Shown here: one piece after another, positions 46,300 through 55,513 of the stretch
Layout of the letters: the number at the start of each line of letters is the position of its first letter
How positions within the stretch are numbered: the stretch's first letter is position 1
Assembly (NCBI RefSeq): GCF_000746025.2
Contig: NZ_CP045798.1
Location: 668,501 to 732,500, forward strand
Length of the DNA stretch: 64,000 nucleotides
DNA from: Thermanaerosceptrum fracticalcis
GTDB taxonomy: Bacteria; Bacillota; Peptococcia; DRI-13
Direction of reading: 5' to 3'
Program-made: the position numbers and the translations under genes
Notes under the pieces: model-generated
What the model saw: the letters and a program-made list of their open reading frames with translations, nothing else
Databases searched by the model: none
Told to the model about the DNA's origin: nothing

Positions 46300-47121
46300 T
46301 TGAGAATTCTGTGTACTGGAGATCTCCATTTGGGACGTAAACGTAGAAGACTCAACCCAGATATGTTAATAACAGGAGATACCAAAATACTGGATAATAT
46401 TGTACATACCGCCAAGGAAGAACAGGTTGATTGTCTGTTTATACTAGGAGATCTGTTTGACTCAGATGATATTAGTTCAAATATTAAGGAGATTTGTTTA
46501 GATAAGTTCAGCCAACTTAAAGAAACCCATATCTATATCTTTCCCGGAAACCATGATTTAGGAATTAATCTTAACTCACCCCAAATCACATTTTTTAATG
46601 AATCCATGGCAAGAAAGATATCTGATGACATAACAGTTTACGCCTATGACCATAAAAAAGGCTTAGATTTAGCTGACTGGAATGAGGATAAGAAGAGTGG
46701 GTTTAACATCATTTGTGGGCATTTAGCTGTTAGAGAACTTCAACTTGACAAACAACGAAATGCTGGAATCAGTGTGAGTACGCATGATATTGCTCATTGG
46801 AAGGCAGATCTGGTGTTATTAGGCCATGATCATAACACCAGATTCTTGAAACAAGGAAATAAAATACTCGCTACTTATGTTGGTGCTCCATATAACATAT
46901 ATGAAAACGAGTTAGTTGCTAGGGGAGTAGTCATTTGTGAAATTGATAAAGGTCAAGTCAATTTAAGATTTAGGAGACTTGAATGTCCGCCCGAGTTCAA
47001 GGTTAAAGCAGCCCATATGCGTACAGCAGAAGAGATTAATACTAGATATGGTCCGGTTACAGTTGGGGAATACACTTGGAAATTGATTGGCTCCCATGTA
47101 GTTAACAATTTTTCAATGTGA
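46300..47121 (+). CDS. Second Mre11/SbcD-like metallophosphoesterase
   Basis: 273 residues with CTGDLHLG, LGDLFDS, FPGNHDLG, ICGHLAV and LGHDHN, the full set of metal-binding motifs. It starts at TTG after GGGGTG. It is shorter than YhaO and lacks the long C-terminal ATPase-binding part, so it looks more like phage or plasmid SbcD-type nucleases. No second Rad50-like gene is next to it. The DNA is clearly more AT-rich than the two genes before it, which points to a separate origin from the 44-46 kb genes. Confidence 0.82.
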   Translation: MRILCTGDLHLGRKRRRLNPDMLITGDTKILDNIVHTAKEEQVDCLFILGDLFDSDDISSNIKEICLDKFSQLKETHIYIFPGNHDLGINLNSPQITFFNESMARKISDDITVYAYDHKKGLDLADWNEDKKSGFNIICGHLAVRELQLDKQRNAGISVSTHDIAHWKADLVLLGHDHNTRFLKQGNKILATYVGAPYNIYENELVARGVVICEIDKGQVNLRFRRLECPPEFKVKAAHMRTAEEINTRYGPVTVGEYTWKLIGSHVVNNFSM

Positions 47122-47167
47122 TTATTTTGGGATATTTTGTATACGAGGTTATACGAGGTGTAATGAT

Positions 47168-47992
47168 ATGGCCGATCAACAACACAATAACTATCCGGAT
47201 ACGTTAATGTTAATTCAAAACAGCTTCACAACAATACTTCTAGACGCTATTCAGTTTTATCCTCAGGAGTCAAAAAGACATAAAGCTGAGTCGCATGGTC
47301 TTTTATTTGGTAATATTCAAAAAGGTATTTTTGAGTGTGATTATATTTTCCCTGTTGGGAATGTAGCATATAGAAAAGACGATGAAATAAAAAATAACCC
47401 CAAAGTGGATGAGGCTATTAAGAATGCAAAACATTTATTATCTACCTCAAAATGTTACGGTGACTATCATAGTCACCCAAATACTTTGAGCTTTAATGGT
47501 TGGGCCGGACCTAGTAACATGGATGTTTTATATGCAAAAAGTTTAAAACTACCTTATATGATTATCATCGCAATTTCAAGAAGTTCATTATTCGAAAAAC
47601 AACTGTCCATCGAATGTTTACGTAGTAAAAGAAAAGAATACCACTACGAAAAAAAGGCAGGAGACCATGATTGCCCTCGTGAGGAGTTAATTGAAGGTGA
47701 ATCCGCTTATATCGAGGGTAGGTTCAAAAAATATAAGTTTGAAATGAGGGCCTACAAATACGAGGCTAATTGTCTTCGAGAGATAAATCTAATCTCATCA
47801 GAGGCGGAGATGCTGATTGAATTAATTAAGAATGATATAGATATTGAAAATTTAATGCCAGAGATGACTTATGGGCTTCGGAAGATCGAGTATGATTTTA
47901 GAGTACTTGGCACACAAGATAATAACAATATGGAAAGAGCAAAGCAAAATTTACTATACCATATAAATAGAATTAAAGGACTAAAGGGGTAA
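47168..47992 (+). CDS. JAB/MPN-domain metalloprotease-like protein
   Basis: 274 residues. The JAMM zinc site is visible as glutamate in ESHGLLFG, HSHP in GDYHSHPNTL (about 98-107) and the serine/aspartate pair in GPSNMD. JAMM proteins remove ubiquitin-like tags or amino-acid extensions, and in bacteria they occur in defence operons with E1/E2-like enzymes. No ubiquitin-like, E1 or E2 gene is present in this window. The rest of the protein (about 150-274) is helical and unassigned. It lies 46 bases after the Mre11-like gene, so the two may form a small unit. An IS4-group element follows directly. Confidence 0.8.
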   Translation: MADQQHNNYPDTLMLIQNSFTTILLDAIQFYPQESKRHKAESHGLLFGNIQKGIFECDYIFPVGNVAYRKDDEIKNNPKVDEAIKNAKHLLSTSKCYGDYHSHPNTLSFNGWAGPSNMDVLYAKSLKLPYMIIIAISRSSLFEKQLSIECLRSKRKEYHYEKKAGDHDCPREELIEGESAYIEGRFKKYKFEMRAYKYEANCLREINLISSEAEMLIELIKNDIDIENLMPEMTYGLRKIEYDFRVLGTQDNNNMERAKQNLLYHINRIKGLKG

Positions 47993-48075
47993 TGGGAAGT
48001 TTAATTTTTTAAGATTCGCTTAAGTATGAGGAGGGGACAAGCCCCAATCCCGTCCTAAAAAGAATACAATTAATT

Positions 48076-49704
48076 ACAGGAGTTATGCAGTTGGTGGAAA
48101 TAAATAGAAAATAATAACTCAAAGAATATTTTAAAAAAGATCCTAATTTTCGACAAAAAAGGCTTGACTTTTTCGAAAAGCCCCCATAATCGCTTTGGAT
48201 GGTATTTTCTACCATCACTCTAGCGATATGGGTGATGTTGATGAAGAAACTGTGTAAACCAACTTTCGAGAAAAAAGATCACGGTCAAGGTGCCGGAATC
48301 CCGGTACTCAAGACAATTTGGGATTTGTTTGACCTTCTCTGCTGTTTTCCCAGTCCGGAATACGCAAACACTCCGGAATTCCAGCGTGGCTCCTGGCTTT
48401 TGCCTACATCTGCGGCCTTGTTAATCATTCAAGTTCTGCAAATCAAAATGCTAAGTTTTCAACGGAAGCTCCATTTTTACAACAACTGCTTTCCGGGCAA
48501 ATCATCTCTCAAAGTGCCTTCAGCCGGTTTCTCTCCAAGCCCTTTCAGTGGCTCCGGTTCTCTTTGGGCAGATTTGCCAGGTTACAAGAAAACACGGATA
48601 GCAGGCTGACCGACGGCGATATCATTGCCTTAGACGATACCAAAATTGAGCATCCTCACGGTAAAAAAATCCCTTTTCTCTGTTGGCTCTTTGACAGTTC
48701 GGATAAGTGCAATGTATGGTGCATTAATCTTGTGTCGACCCTGGCTGTCTTAAAGAATGGGCTCGAATATCCCATGCTGTGGCGCTTCTGGGTTAAAACC
48801 GGTCAGGAGAATGAAAAACAAACCAAGCTTGATCTTGCTAAACAGATGCTCGCAGAGGTGCGTCAGCTGAACAAGGCCAGACTGTGGATAGCCATGGATC
48901 GCTGGTTTTTGTGTAAAAAGTTCCTGAACTGGCTGACGGGTCAAAATTTTGACTGGGTTACCAAAGCCAAACGTAACACGGCGCTATTCAAGAAAATCTA
49001 CGACCCGGTACTAGGAAAGGAACGCTGCATTAAACTTAATCCGAAGCAACTGCTGCGAGAAGTTTATTCCCAGCTTCGAGTCCTTGGCAAAGAATCGGTT
49101 CTCAGTATTCCGGACATTTACATCAAAATGCCCTATGAGACCTTAACACGCAAGGGAAAACCCATTACTAGACAACGTTTTTTACCCATAGCTGCCATTG
49201 CAGCCACTTATGAGAAGCAGGCTGTCGAGGGCAGCATAGTTCTTCCGGAGGAAGAATGCCCGGCAACCTTCAAGGATGCGTATCTCCTGATAAGCAATCG
49301 CGTAGATACGCCGGAAGAAGCTGCAACTGCCTATGCTAAACGATGGAGAATAGAAGTTTTTTACCGCACCGCTAAACAGAATCTTGGTTTAACATCTTGC
49401 TATGCTCAGTCTGAAACAGCTCATTTCGCACATGTGGAGCTCTTGTTTACAGCGAAGACCCTTCTTTGTTATGCCTCTTGGGAGTGCAATAAAGAAGGCG
49501 CCGAACAAGCCCCCTCCCTCTGCGAAGTGATAAGGTACTTCTTCAACGCCGGTTGTCGGATCCGCTGTTGCGAGCAGTTGATCCAAGTCTATTTTGACAC
49601 GGCAACCCAGCGTTTTTCAAGGCTTATTGATAAATTCTGGCCACATTCTTTGGAGCTTAGGTTATGGGATTGGGAAAATTATCCTGAAACTGCATAACTA
49701 CTGT
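48076..49704 (+). mobile_element. IS4-group element, copy 3 (1629 bp)
   Basis: The ends are ACAGGAGTTATGCAGTT (48076) and the complement of ACAGTAGTTATGCAGTT (ending 49704). The flanks TAATT and TATTT do not form an exact 5-bp duplication. It is oriented opposite to copies 1 and 2. Its transposase has the same one-base deletion as copy 2, so it cannot make its own full-length enzyme. Confidence 0.93.
48199..49697 (+). pseudogene. IS4-group transposase with an N-terminal frameshift
   Basis: The frame from 48199 reads as in copy 1 to WDLFDL, then shifts because one G is missing (GACCTTCTCTG versus GACCTGTCTCTG, near 48330). Restoring the base gives 499 residues. The 377 codons from 48564 keep all catalytic motifs (ALDDTKIEH, AMDRWF, YAKRWRIEVFYRTAK) but lack the DNA-binding N-terminus. 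Confidence 0.9.
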
Positions 49705-49820
49705 TATTTAATTGCCAGTTTTTTTGACTTAAACCTTGTTCTATACGGAGTTTGATTTAGGCTCAGGGACCATCAGTAAGCAGAACCGTTAGCTGAAATC
49801 ACTTTGAATGGAAAAGGAGC

Positions 49821-50582
49821 ATGAATATGGAAAGTATACTTAAAATGATTACAACATTCTGGTATCTCTGGCTATTAGTTTTATTAGTGGGTCTTTATTC
49901 CATATTTAAGCCGAGGATTAAAGGATATATGGGAGAGAAGGCTATTTCAGCTATTCTTGCTATGTTAGATTCCAACAAGTATAAAGTAATTAATGATGTC
50001 GTTTTATGTGTAGAAGGGAAAACCTCACAAATAGATCATGTTGTGGTATCTAATTATGGGATATTTGTGATTGAAACAAAGAATTATAAAGGGTTAATAT
50101 ATGGTGACGATTATAGTGATTATTGGACTCAGGTCATATTTAAAAGAAAGGAAAAACTCTATAACCCAGTGAGACAAAATTATGGACATGTCCAAGCTCT
50201 TAAACAACACCTTGTGGAGTATCCGGACATTCCGTATATACCCATAGTTGTATTTTCAATAAATGCAGATTTGAAGGTAAAGACAAACTCAGAGGTTGTT
50301 TACTCAGTGAATCTATTAAAGACAATCAAGAAGTACGAGACAATATTAATAAGTGATTATGATAAAGACCTTATATATTCAAAAATTATGGAACTAAATA
50401 ATAACACTAAAGAAGTAAGAAAGCAGCACGTTCAAGCGATTCATAAAAGGAAAGAAGAAAAAGAAATAAAGATTGACGAGAATGTTTGTCCCAAATGTGG
50501 AAGTAAATTAGTTGTTAAAAAAGGTAAGTACGGTGAATTCAAAGGTTGTAGTAGTTATCCTAAGTGTAGATTTACAGTGTAG
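49821..50582 (+). CDS. Membrane-anchored NERD-domain protein with a topoisomerase-type zinc ribbon
   Basis: 253 residues. One N-terminal membrane helix is at about 12-30 (FWYLWLLVLLVGLYSIF). A NERD nuclease-related domain follows (GEKAISAILAML, QIDHVVVSNYGIFVIETKNY with the D and E-x-K residues, about 40-150). A C-terminal C4 zinc ribbon follows (CPKCGSKLVVKKGKYGEFKG, continuing to CSSYPKCRF) like those of topoisomerase I. It probably binds and cuts or processes DNA at the membrane. A good AAAGGAGC precedes the ATG. It stands alone between an insertion sequence and a hairpin. A link to the NERD-helicase of the main cluster is possible but unproven. Confidence 0.85.
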   Translation: MNMESILKMITTFWYLWLLVLLVGLYSIFKPRIKGYMGEKAISAILAMLDSNKYKVINDVVLCVEGKTSQIDHVVVSNYGIFVIETKNYKGLIYGDDYSDYWTQVIFKRKEKLYNPVRQNYGHVQALKQHLVEYPDIPYIPIVVFSINADLKVKTNSEVVYSVNLLKTIKKYETILISDYDKDLIYSKIMELNNNTKEVRKQHVQAIHKRKEEKEIKIDENVCPKCGSKLVVKKGKYGEFKGCSSYPKCRFTV

Positions 50583-50655
50583 ATTTACATTTTTAACAAC
50601 CTATAATATCAAAGAGCAATTGAAAAGGAGTGCAAGTTTTTGAATTTTAAATGCA

Positions 50656-50695
50656 TTGACATACTCCCACGAATTCATTCGTGGGAGTATGTCAA
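50656..50695. repeat. Perfect 19-bp palindromic hairpin
   Basis: TTGACATACTCCCACGAAT is followed, after the two bases TC, by its exact complement. A CCCACGA.../TCGTGGG hairpin of this style is typical of IS200/IS605-group ends and their palindrome-associated remnants, but no transposase or TnpB remains beside it. It could also end transcription of the NERD gene, though the T tail is poor. Confidence 0.75.
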
Positions 50696-50802
50696 AACTT
50701 TTCGAGAGTATCCGACAAAATTTCCTATAGATACAGCTTAGCGATTTAAGTAAAATTTTGTATGTGAATTAATTTGTTAGCTAAGAAGGAAGTAGAATTG
50801 CT

Positions 50803-50961
50803 TTGGAATATAGGAGAAATAAGTTGCTTTATGTTATCGAAAAGTTGCGTCAACAACTTAATGAGCTAGCAAAAAATAAGTATCTCACGGATCCTGAGGT
50901 GGTAAGATTAAGTCAACGCCTGGACCGATTGTTAAATAAGTATTCGGGAAAGCAGGGCTGA
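50803..50961 (+). CDS. Spo0E-family aspartyl phosphatase (small)
   Basis: 52 residues. Spo0E proteins dephosphorylate Spo0A~P and delay sporulation. The family pattern is clear: an N-terminal helix IEKLRQQLNELA, then LTDPEVVRLSQRLDRLLNKY, with the conserved SQxLD catalytic motif. It begins at TTG (50803) after AAGAAGGAAG, and no ATG is available in frame. It lies alone between the NERD gene and an IS1380 remnant. Its presence supports a spore-forming host. Confidence 0.8.
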   Translation: MEYRRNKLLYVIEKLRQQLNELAKNKYLTDPEVVRLSQRLDRLLNKYSGKQG

Positions 50962-51351
50962 ATAAATAAATTGGGATTTAATTCTTGTAGCTCAGACATG
51001 TTTAAAACTGCACGGGCCGTAGAGAAATATGTTACCATAGTGGCAGGACTCTCTTTTCGGTAAGTGTGGTCGCAGACATAGCATTTCACCGACAAGGTTT
51101 TTTCCATTTTAGGATTTTTTAACAAAAAGTTTCTTAAACTCAGGAATACCAACAATTTGCGGGTTTTTAAATTAAGCTACATGCCTAGTGTAGGATGAAA
51201 AATTGGATAGGCTACACAAATGGTGATAGAAATGTGGAGTTTTGTCGTCAAATTTATATTTTGGTGACAGTTAGCAAAGGAAATGATTAACATTTGCTCC
51301 TAAAAGTATAGCCTTTAGAAAGTTTACTACACTTTACTTAACTGTTTTCTT
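50962..51351. other. Gap with no recognisable gene
   Basis: AT-rich with scattered stops in all frames. A long minus-strand frame here (50913-51155) overlaps the Spo0E gene and has no ribosome site. Nothing else can be supported. Confidence 0.4.
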
Positions 51352-52200
51352 TTAATCCAAAATCAATCTCAATGCATATTGGAGGCATTGATCTTCAAGA
51401 TAATTAAAGTTCTTTTCATCAAAGAAACCTTTATCCATCCGTACTCCATGGGCAACAAAACGTTGGGGAAGCATCGCCAGGCTCTGTTTTAAGAATTTTA
51501 AGAAGCAACCATTGCTGGCTGTTTTTCCGTTATATATACCCAGGTTAAGCAGTTCCCCTGTTTCGGAAATGAAACCAACTTTTACCTTGTATGAAGGTCT
51601 CCCGTGATAACGGGGATTGTAGCCTACGACACTTCCCTCCTAGCTGCCAAAAACCGTGATCACAGTATCATCTAAATCCAGCCAGACTTCCCTGGGTTTT
51701 TCCATAGATGCCTTCAAGGACAAAAGGGATTGATTGATTTTTTGCAGTTCTAAAATGTTTTCGTCAGTTAATTGGGAAAGCAGGTATCGCACCGTACTTT
51801 CATCCGGAACCTTACCGCCACGAAAATTCTTAAGCATTTTGTACCCTGGGTCGGATTGAAGCCCGTCCATGTGATAAAAACGAAAAAGTCCTACAGAAAT
51901 ACTGTCTATAAAAAAATCTATTAATTCTGAAGTACTGTAATAACAGTTGTGATGCCTTTTCACATTAAGGGTGCTATTAATTATTTGAGTCAGGCCAATA
52001 GATTTCTTAAATGCCTCAAAATAACCGAATGGGCCGTAAGCAGTTACAGTATTATTGTCAAATGAAACCGGTAGAGAAAATTTCTTCAGCACTTTTTTGA
52101 GTTTTGATTCTTCTTTCTTTTGCATGCGCTCCAATTTACGCTTCTGTTGTCTTGTTAAAATTGTATCTTGAAAAACTTCACCAGTAAGTGGTAACCTCAT
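51352..52200 (-). pseudogene. IS1380-family transposase remnant with an in-frame stop
   Basis: The first 186 codons (52200 down to 51643) match the N-terminal half of IS1380 transposases (YFEAFKKSIGLTQIINSTLN, then WLDLDDTVITVFGS). A TAG at 51640-51642 stands where the family has glutamine in GSQEGSVVGYNPRYHGRPSY, and the frame continues beyond it to a stop at 51352. The final third of the protein is missing, so the copy is dead and 3'-truncated. Neither end of the element could be placed. Confidence 0.85.
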
Positions 52201-52516
52201 TTAGAGGGCACTCCCTTTGCTTTCGGATGGTTTGTTTTAGGCACTTACTAATTCCGCAAAACATAGGTGTGTTCTTCTTTTTTGCTAAAATTTTTACAAA
52301 AAATATTGTCTTAAAACCCTTATGGGATATGGATTTAAACCAGATTATTCAAGTTTACTTTACGAATCTAAGATTAAATGACTAGTACCTAAGTCTGACA
52401 ATTGATAAAAAATTATAGGGAGAACTTTCCGAGTGGCCCCCGGAGAGGATAATAGGTTCTCAATATTCATTTAAGTTTACAGAATAGCTTGGCTTTGATG
52501 GAGGGGATAAAAATAC
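52201..52516. other. Upstream region of the dynamin-like gene
   Basis: No gene was found. The DNA next to 52200 is likely the end of the IS1380 remnant. A good ribosome site GGAGGGG lies before the ATG at 52517. No clear operator is seen, although the encoded protein carries its own helix-turn-helix and may regulate this region. Confidence 0.4.
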
Positions 52517-55450
52517 ATGGCTACGAATTTCAAAATATTCCGGGAAAAACGTGGAATCAGCTGTAAGGAAATAGCCGCCCGTCTTGATATGACTGAAGAA
52601 GAATATCGAGAAATAGAAGAAGGCAAATTCGAGCCCCCTGTTAGGTTTTTAACCAAATATTGTAAGATTGTTGAGATAGATCCAAATACTATTTTGGAAT
52701 ATGACTCGCCAAAAATCAAAAAGATGCAGATGAATGATGTATACAGAGAAGTGCGATTGCGCAAACGTTTGTTAGATAGTTATGTGAAGCCTGCGATAGA
52801 AGACTATAAAGCAGATGAATATACTAAAGCTGAGGTCGGCCGCATAGAAGAACTATATCGTTTTATAGATCAAGCCATTGCAAAACCAGTAGTTGCTTTT
52901 CTTGGTCCTAGTGATGCAGGGAAAAGCACCCTTATTAATGCCATTACGGGGCTTGATGCCCTGCTAACTCAGTGGACACCTACTACAGCAGCAACAGTAC
53001 TGTTAAAACATATTGATGATAAACCTTCATGGATGAACAATGATGTCGTGTGGATTTTTAAAGCAGAAAACCAGGACAATGGATGGGACTTCAGACGTTT
53101 TAATGATTATGATTACTGTAAGTCTCTGAAGTTGGCGGGGGGAGATTTGTCAATATTAAACGATTACTGTAACCGAAACAAGAGTTCAAAAAGTAAATCC
53201 GTTGACTCTGCGGTTGTTTTTTTGGATTCAGAAGTGTTAAGAAGTTGTGACATTATCGATTTGCCAGGTTTTGGTACAGAAAGTTATGCTGAAGACTTAC
53301 AGGCCCAAAGAGCTAGGGAAAAAGCTGATATAGTTGTCTTCTGTTGTCAGGCCAATGGGTTTTTTAACAAGAATAATGATATTATTTTCCTAAAAGATGT
53401 GATCCATAACCTACCTACTATTCGACTTAATGAGGATGCACAACCATTGTCAAACCTTCTAATTGTTGCTACCCAAGCGCATATTGTGGGAGAAAAAAAT
53501 CTCCTTGCAATATTCCAAAGAGGGAAAGACGCCTTATATGAGCAGTTGTCTGATGAGGTAATCAGAAAACAGTTCGAGATGGACAAAAGCACATTTGTTA
53601 ATTACCTGGAGAAGCGATTCTTCTCCTATTCCATCGAAAACTCTCTGCTGCGACAGGAGTTTGAAAGAGAATTAATACATATACTTAGTGAGGTCATGCC
53701 TAAGTACCGTACTCAGGTAATGGATAAAGGAATTGCTGAGTTCAAGGCAAAAACCAAAAAAGAACTCGGGCAACAAATCAAAAAATATGAATCAATGCTG
53801 GAGGATAGAAGTCGGGTAATTGCTGAGTACCGGATCAAAAAGGACAACAGGAATTCATTCGTAAAAAAAGTAAACGAACAGAATGAACGGTTGGTAAATC
53901 TTGCCAATCATTTCCGTAAGACCGATTGTGAAGACTTAAAAAGATGGGAAACTGAAGTAGTGACCCCAAAATTCATTGAACGGATAATCAGGGACAAGCA
54001 ATATGATAAGAAAAAGGCACAGGAATATATCGCTTCAAATGTAGCGGACCTTTATTTGGCCAAAACATCAGAGTTGGTGAAAGTATCAGTCTTAGAATTC
54101 CAGGTACAAGTGGAAAAGGCAATTGCTGATTTAGAGGCTAGCATGGATGAATGGGACAAAACAGACGTAGGCAGGATAGAAATCCCATTTGATGTAAAAG
54201 GCGCATGGGTAGGTGGCCTGGCTGGAGCTGGGGTGCTTGGAGCACTTAGTCTTAGCGCTGCATCTTTTGGTAGTCTGGGAGGATATATCCTGGTAGCCAA
54301 AGGGGTAAGTATACTTTCAGCATTGGGTATCTCAGTGGGTGGTACGGCTGCTGCCAGTTCTTTTGTGGCAGCAATAGGAGGACCGGTCACAATTGCGATT
54401 GCACTTAGCGTAGGAACTTTTCTATTATTCAAAAAAATATTCGGCGAAAAATGGGAAAGCAGATTAGCAAAGCAGGTACACGAGACTTTCATAATAGAGA
54501 AAGTGTTGGAGCAGTATCAGGAGAAAATAAAGCAACTATGGGATGAAACTGTACAAGCACTTAATAATGTAACCCAAAGTGTGATTCAAAAGTATGATGA
54601 AGAACTTGAAAACATGGAACACATTATTAACGCCAATGACGAAGAGGAACTGAAAATTTATGTTGAGAGGTATAGGGAAATTCGCGATTTTTTCGCCGAA
54701 CTCCCCTGGGGTGGGAGTGATATCTATTATGTGCAACTGAACCTTCTCAATGCGATTGCTCAGAAACACCAGGATACATTTGACATTAAAGAAATTAAAA
54801 AATTATTGGAAGGTTCCATAGATACAGCAGCTAATTCAAAACTAATCCTTAATGAGGTTGAACGAATTTTAGCAGAAAAATTGGAAGTAAAGAAAAACAT
54901 TAGTGTTCAACAGATTAAGGAAGTTATTCGTGAGACAATATATGATCTTTTTAAACAAATTGTTAGTATTAACAATGTTCGTTTTTATAGGAACGAAGAT
55001 ATCCGTCATAAGATGATAGAAGGCCTTAAGATTGCCAAAACAGAAATAGACATTGCCTGTGCTTGGATCACGAGTTATGCGCTCGATAAAGAAGTAGAAA
55101 AACTCATGGAGAAAGCCATGGAGAGAGGTGTTATCGTTAAGATACACTATGGCATTCATGGTTATTCGGGGAACTCAGGAGGAAAAGATAGAAGCAAAAT
55201 AACTGACAAAGTTGCGGAGAAACTTCATCAAAAATTTAGTAAGTTCGAAAAGTCTGGCCAGTTTAAAACTTTTAAAGGAAACACCCATACAAAAATTTTT
55301 ATCTGTGATGACAAATTCTATCTTCAAGGAAGTTATAACTTCCTTTCATACAATCCTTTTATATATGAGGACGGTAGGGAAGAGATCGTACAGTATTCTG
55401 AAGATCCCAGTAGAATTAAGGAATTACGGGAATGGTATTTTGCATTTTAA
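52517..55450 (+). CDS. XRE helix-turn-helix / dynamin-like GTPase / phospholipase-D-like fusion
   Basis: 977 residues. An XRE-type DNA-binding domain (about 5-60) is followed by a dynamin-family GTPase with P-loop GPSDAGKST (about 130), a T-rich switch (WTPTTAA) and DLPGFG (about 249). A long helical stalk follows, with a glycine/alanine-rich hydrophobic hairpin (about 566-640, GLAGAGVLGALSLSAASFG and the following helix) that should insert in membrane, and a second coiled stalk. From about 840 there is a PLD-like domain with one HxK motif, THTKIFICDD...GSYNFL (about 924). Bacterial dynamin-like and PLD proteins each occur as abortive-infection effectors. All three modules in one chain is unusual. 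I infer a self-regulated, membrane-acting defence effector. One HKD motif implies a dimer. Confidence 0.82.
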   Translation: MATNFKIFREKRGISCKEIAARLDMTEEEYREIEEGKFEPPVRFLTKYCKIVEIDPNTILEYDSPKIKKMQMNDVYREVRLRKRLLDSYVKPAIEDYKADEYTKAEVGRIEELYRFIDQAIAKPVVAFLGPSDAGKSTLINAITGLDALLTQWTPTTAATVLLKHIDDKPSWMNNDVVWIFKAENQDNGWDFRRFNDYDYCKSLKLAGGDLSILNDYCNRNKSSKSKSVDSAVVFLDSEVLRSCDIIDLPGFGTESYAEDLQAQRAREKADIVVFCCQANGFFNKNNDIIFLKDVIHNLPTIRLNEDAQPLSNLLIVATQAHIVGEKNLLAIFQRGKDALYEQLSDEVIRKQFEMDKSTFVNYLEKRFFSYSIENSLLRQEFERELIHILSEVMPKYRTQVMDKGIAEFKAKTKKELGQQIKKYESMLEDRSRVIAEYRIKKDNRNSFVKKVNEQNERLVNLANHFRKTDCEDLKRWETEVVTPKFIERIIRDKQYDKKKAQEYIASNVADLYLAKTSELVKVSVLEFQVQVEKAIADLEASMDEWDKTDVGRIEIPFDVKGAWVGGLAGAGVLGALSLSAASFGSLGGYILVAKGVSILSALGISVGGTAAASSFVAAIGGPVTIAIALSVGTFLLFKKIFGEKWESRLAKQVHETFIIEKVLEQYQEKIKQLWDETVQALNNVTQSVIQKYDEELENMEHIINANDEEELKIYVERYREIRDFFAELPWGGSDIYYVQLNLLNAIAQKHQDTFDIKEIKKLLEGSIDTAANSKLILNEVERILAEKLEVKKNISVQQIKEVIRETIYDLFKQIVSINNVRFYRNEDIRHKMIEGLKIAKTEIDIACAWITSYALDKEVEKLMEKAMERGVIVKIHYGIHGYSGNSGGKDRSKITDKVAEKLHQKFSKFEKSGQFKTFKGNTHTKIFICDDKFYLQGSYNFLSYNPFIYEDGREEIVQYSEDPSRIKELREWYFAF

Positions 55451-55513
55451 TTAGGGTGCTGTTTACGGGATTATAAAAACTGGTAAGCGTCAAAAAGAAC
55501 ACACCTATCCCCT

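Noticed and set aside
48071-49709. A target duplication around IS4 copy 3
   Set aside because: The flanks TAATT and TATTT are similar only because both are AT-rich; they are not identical, so no duplication is claimed.
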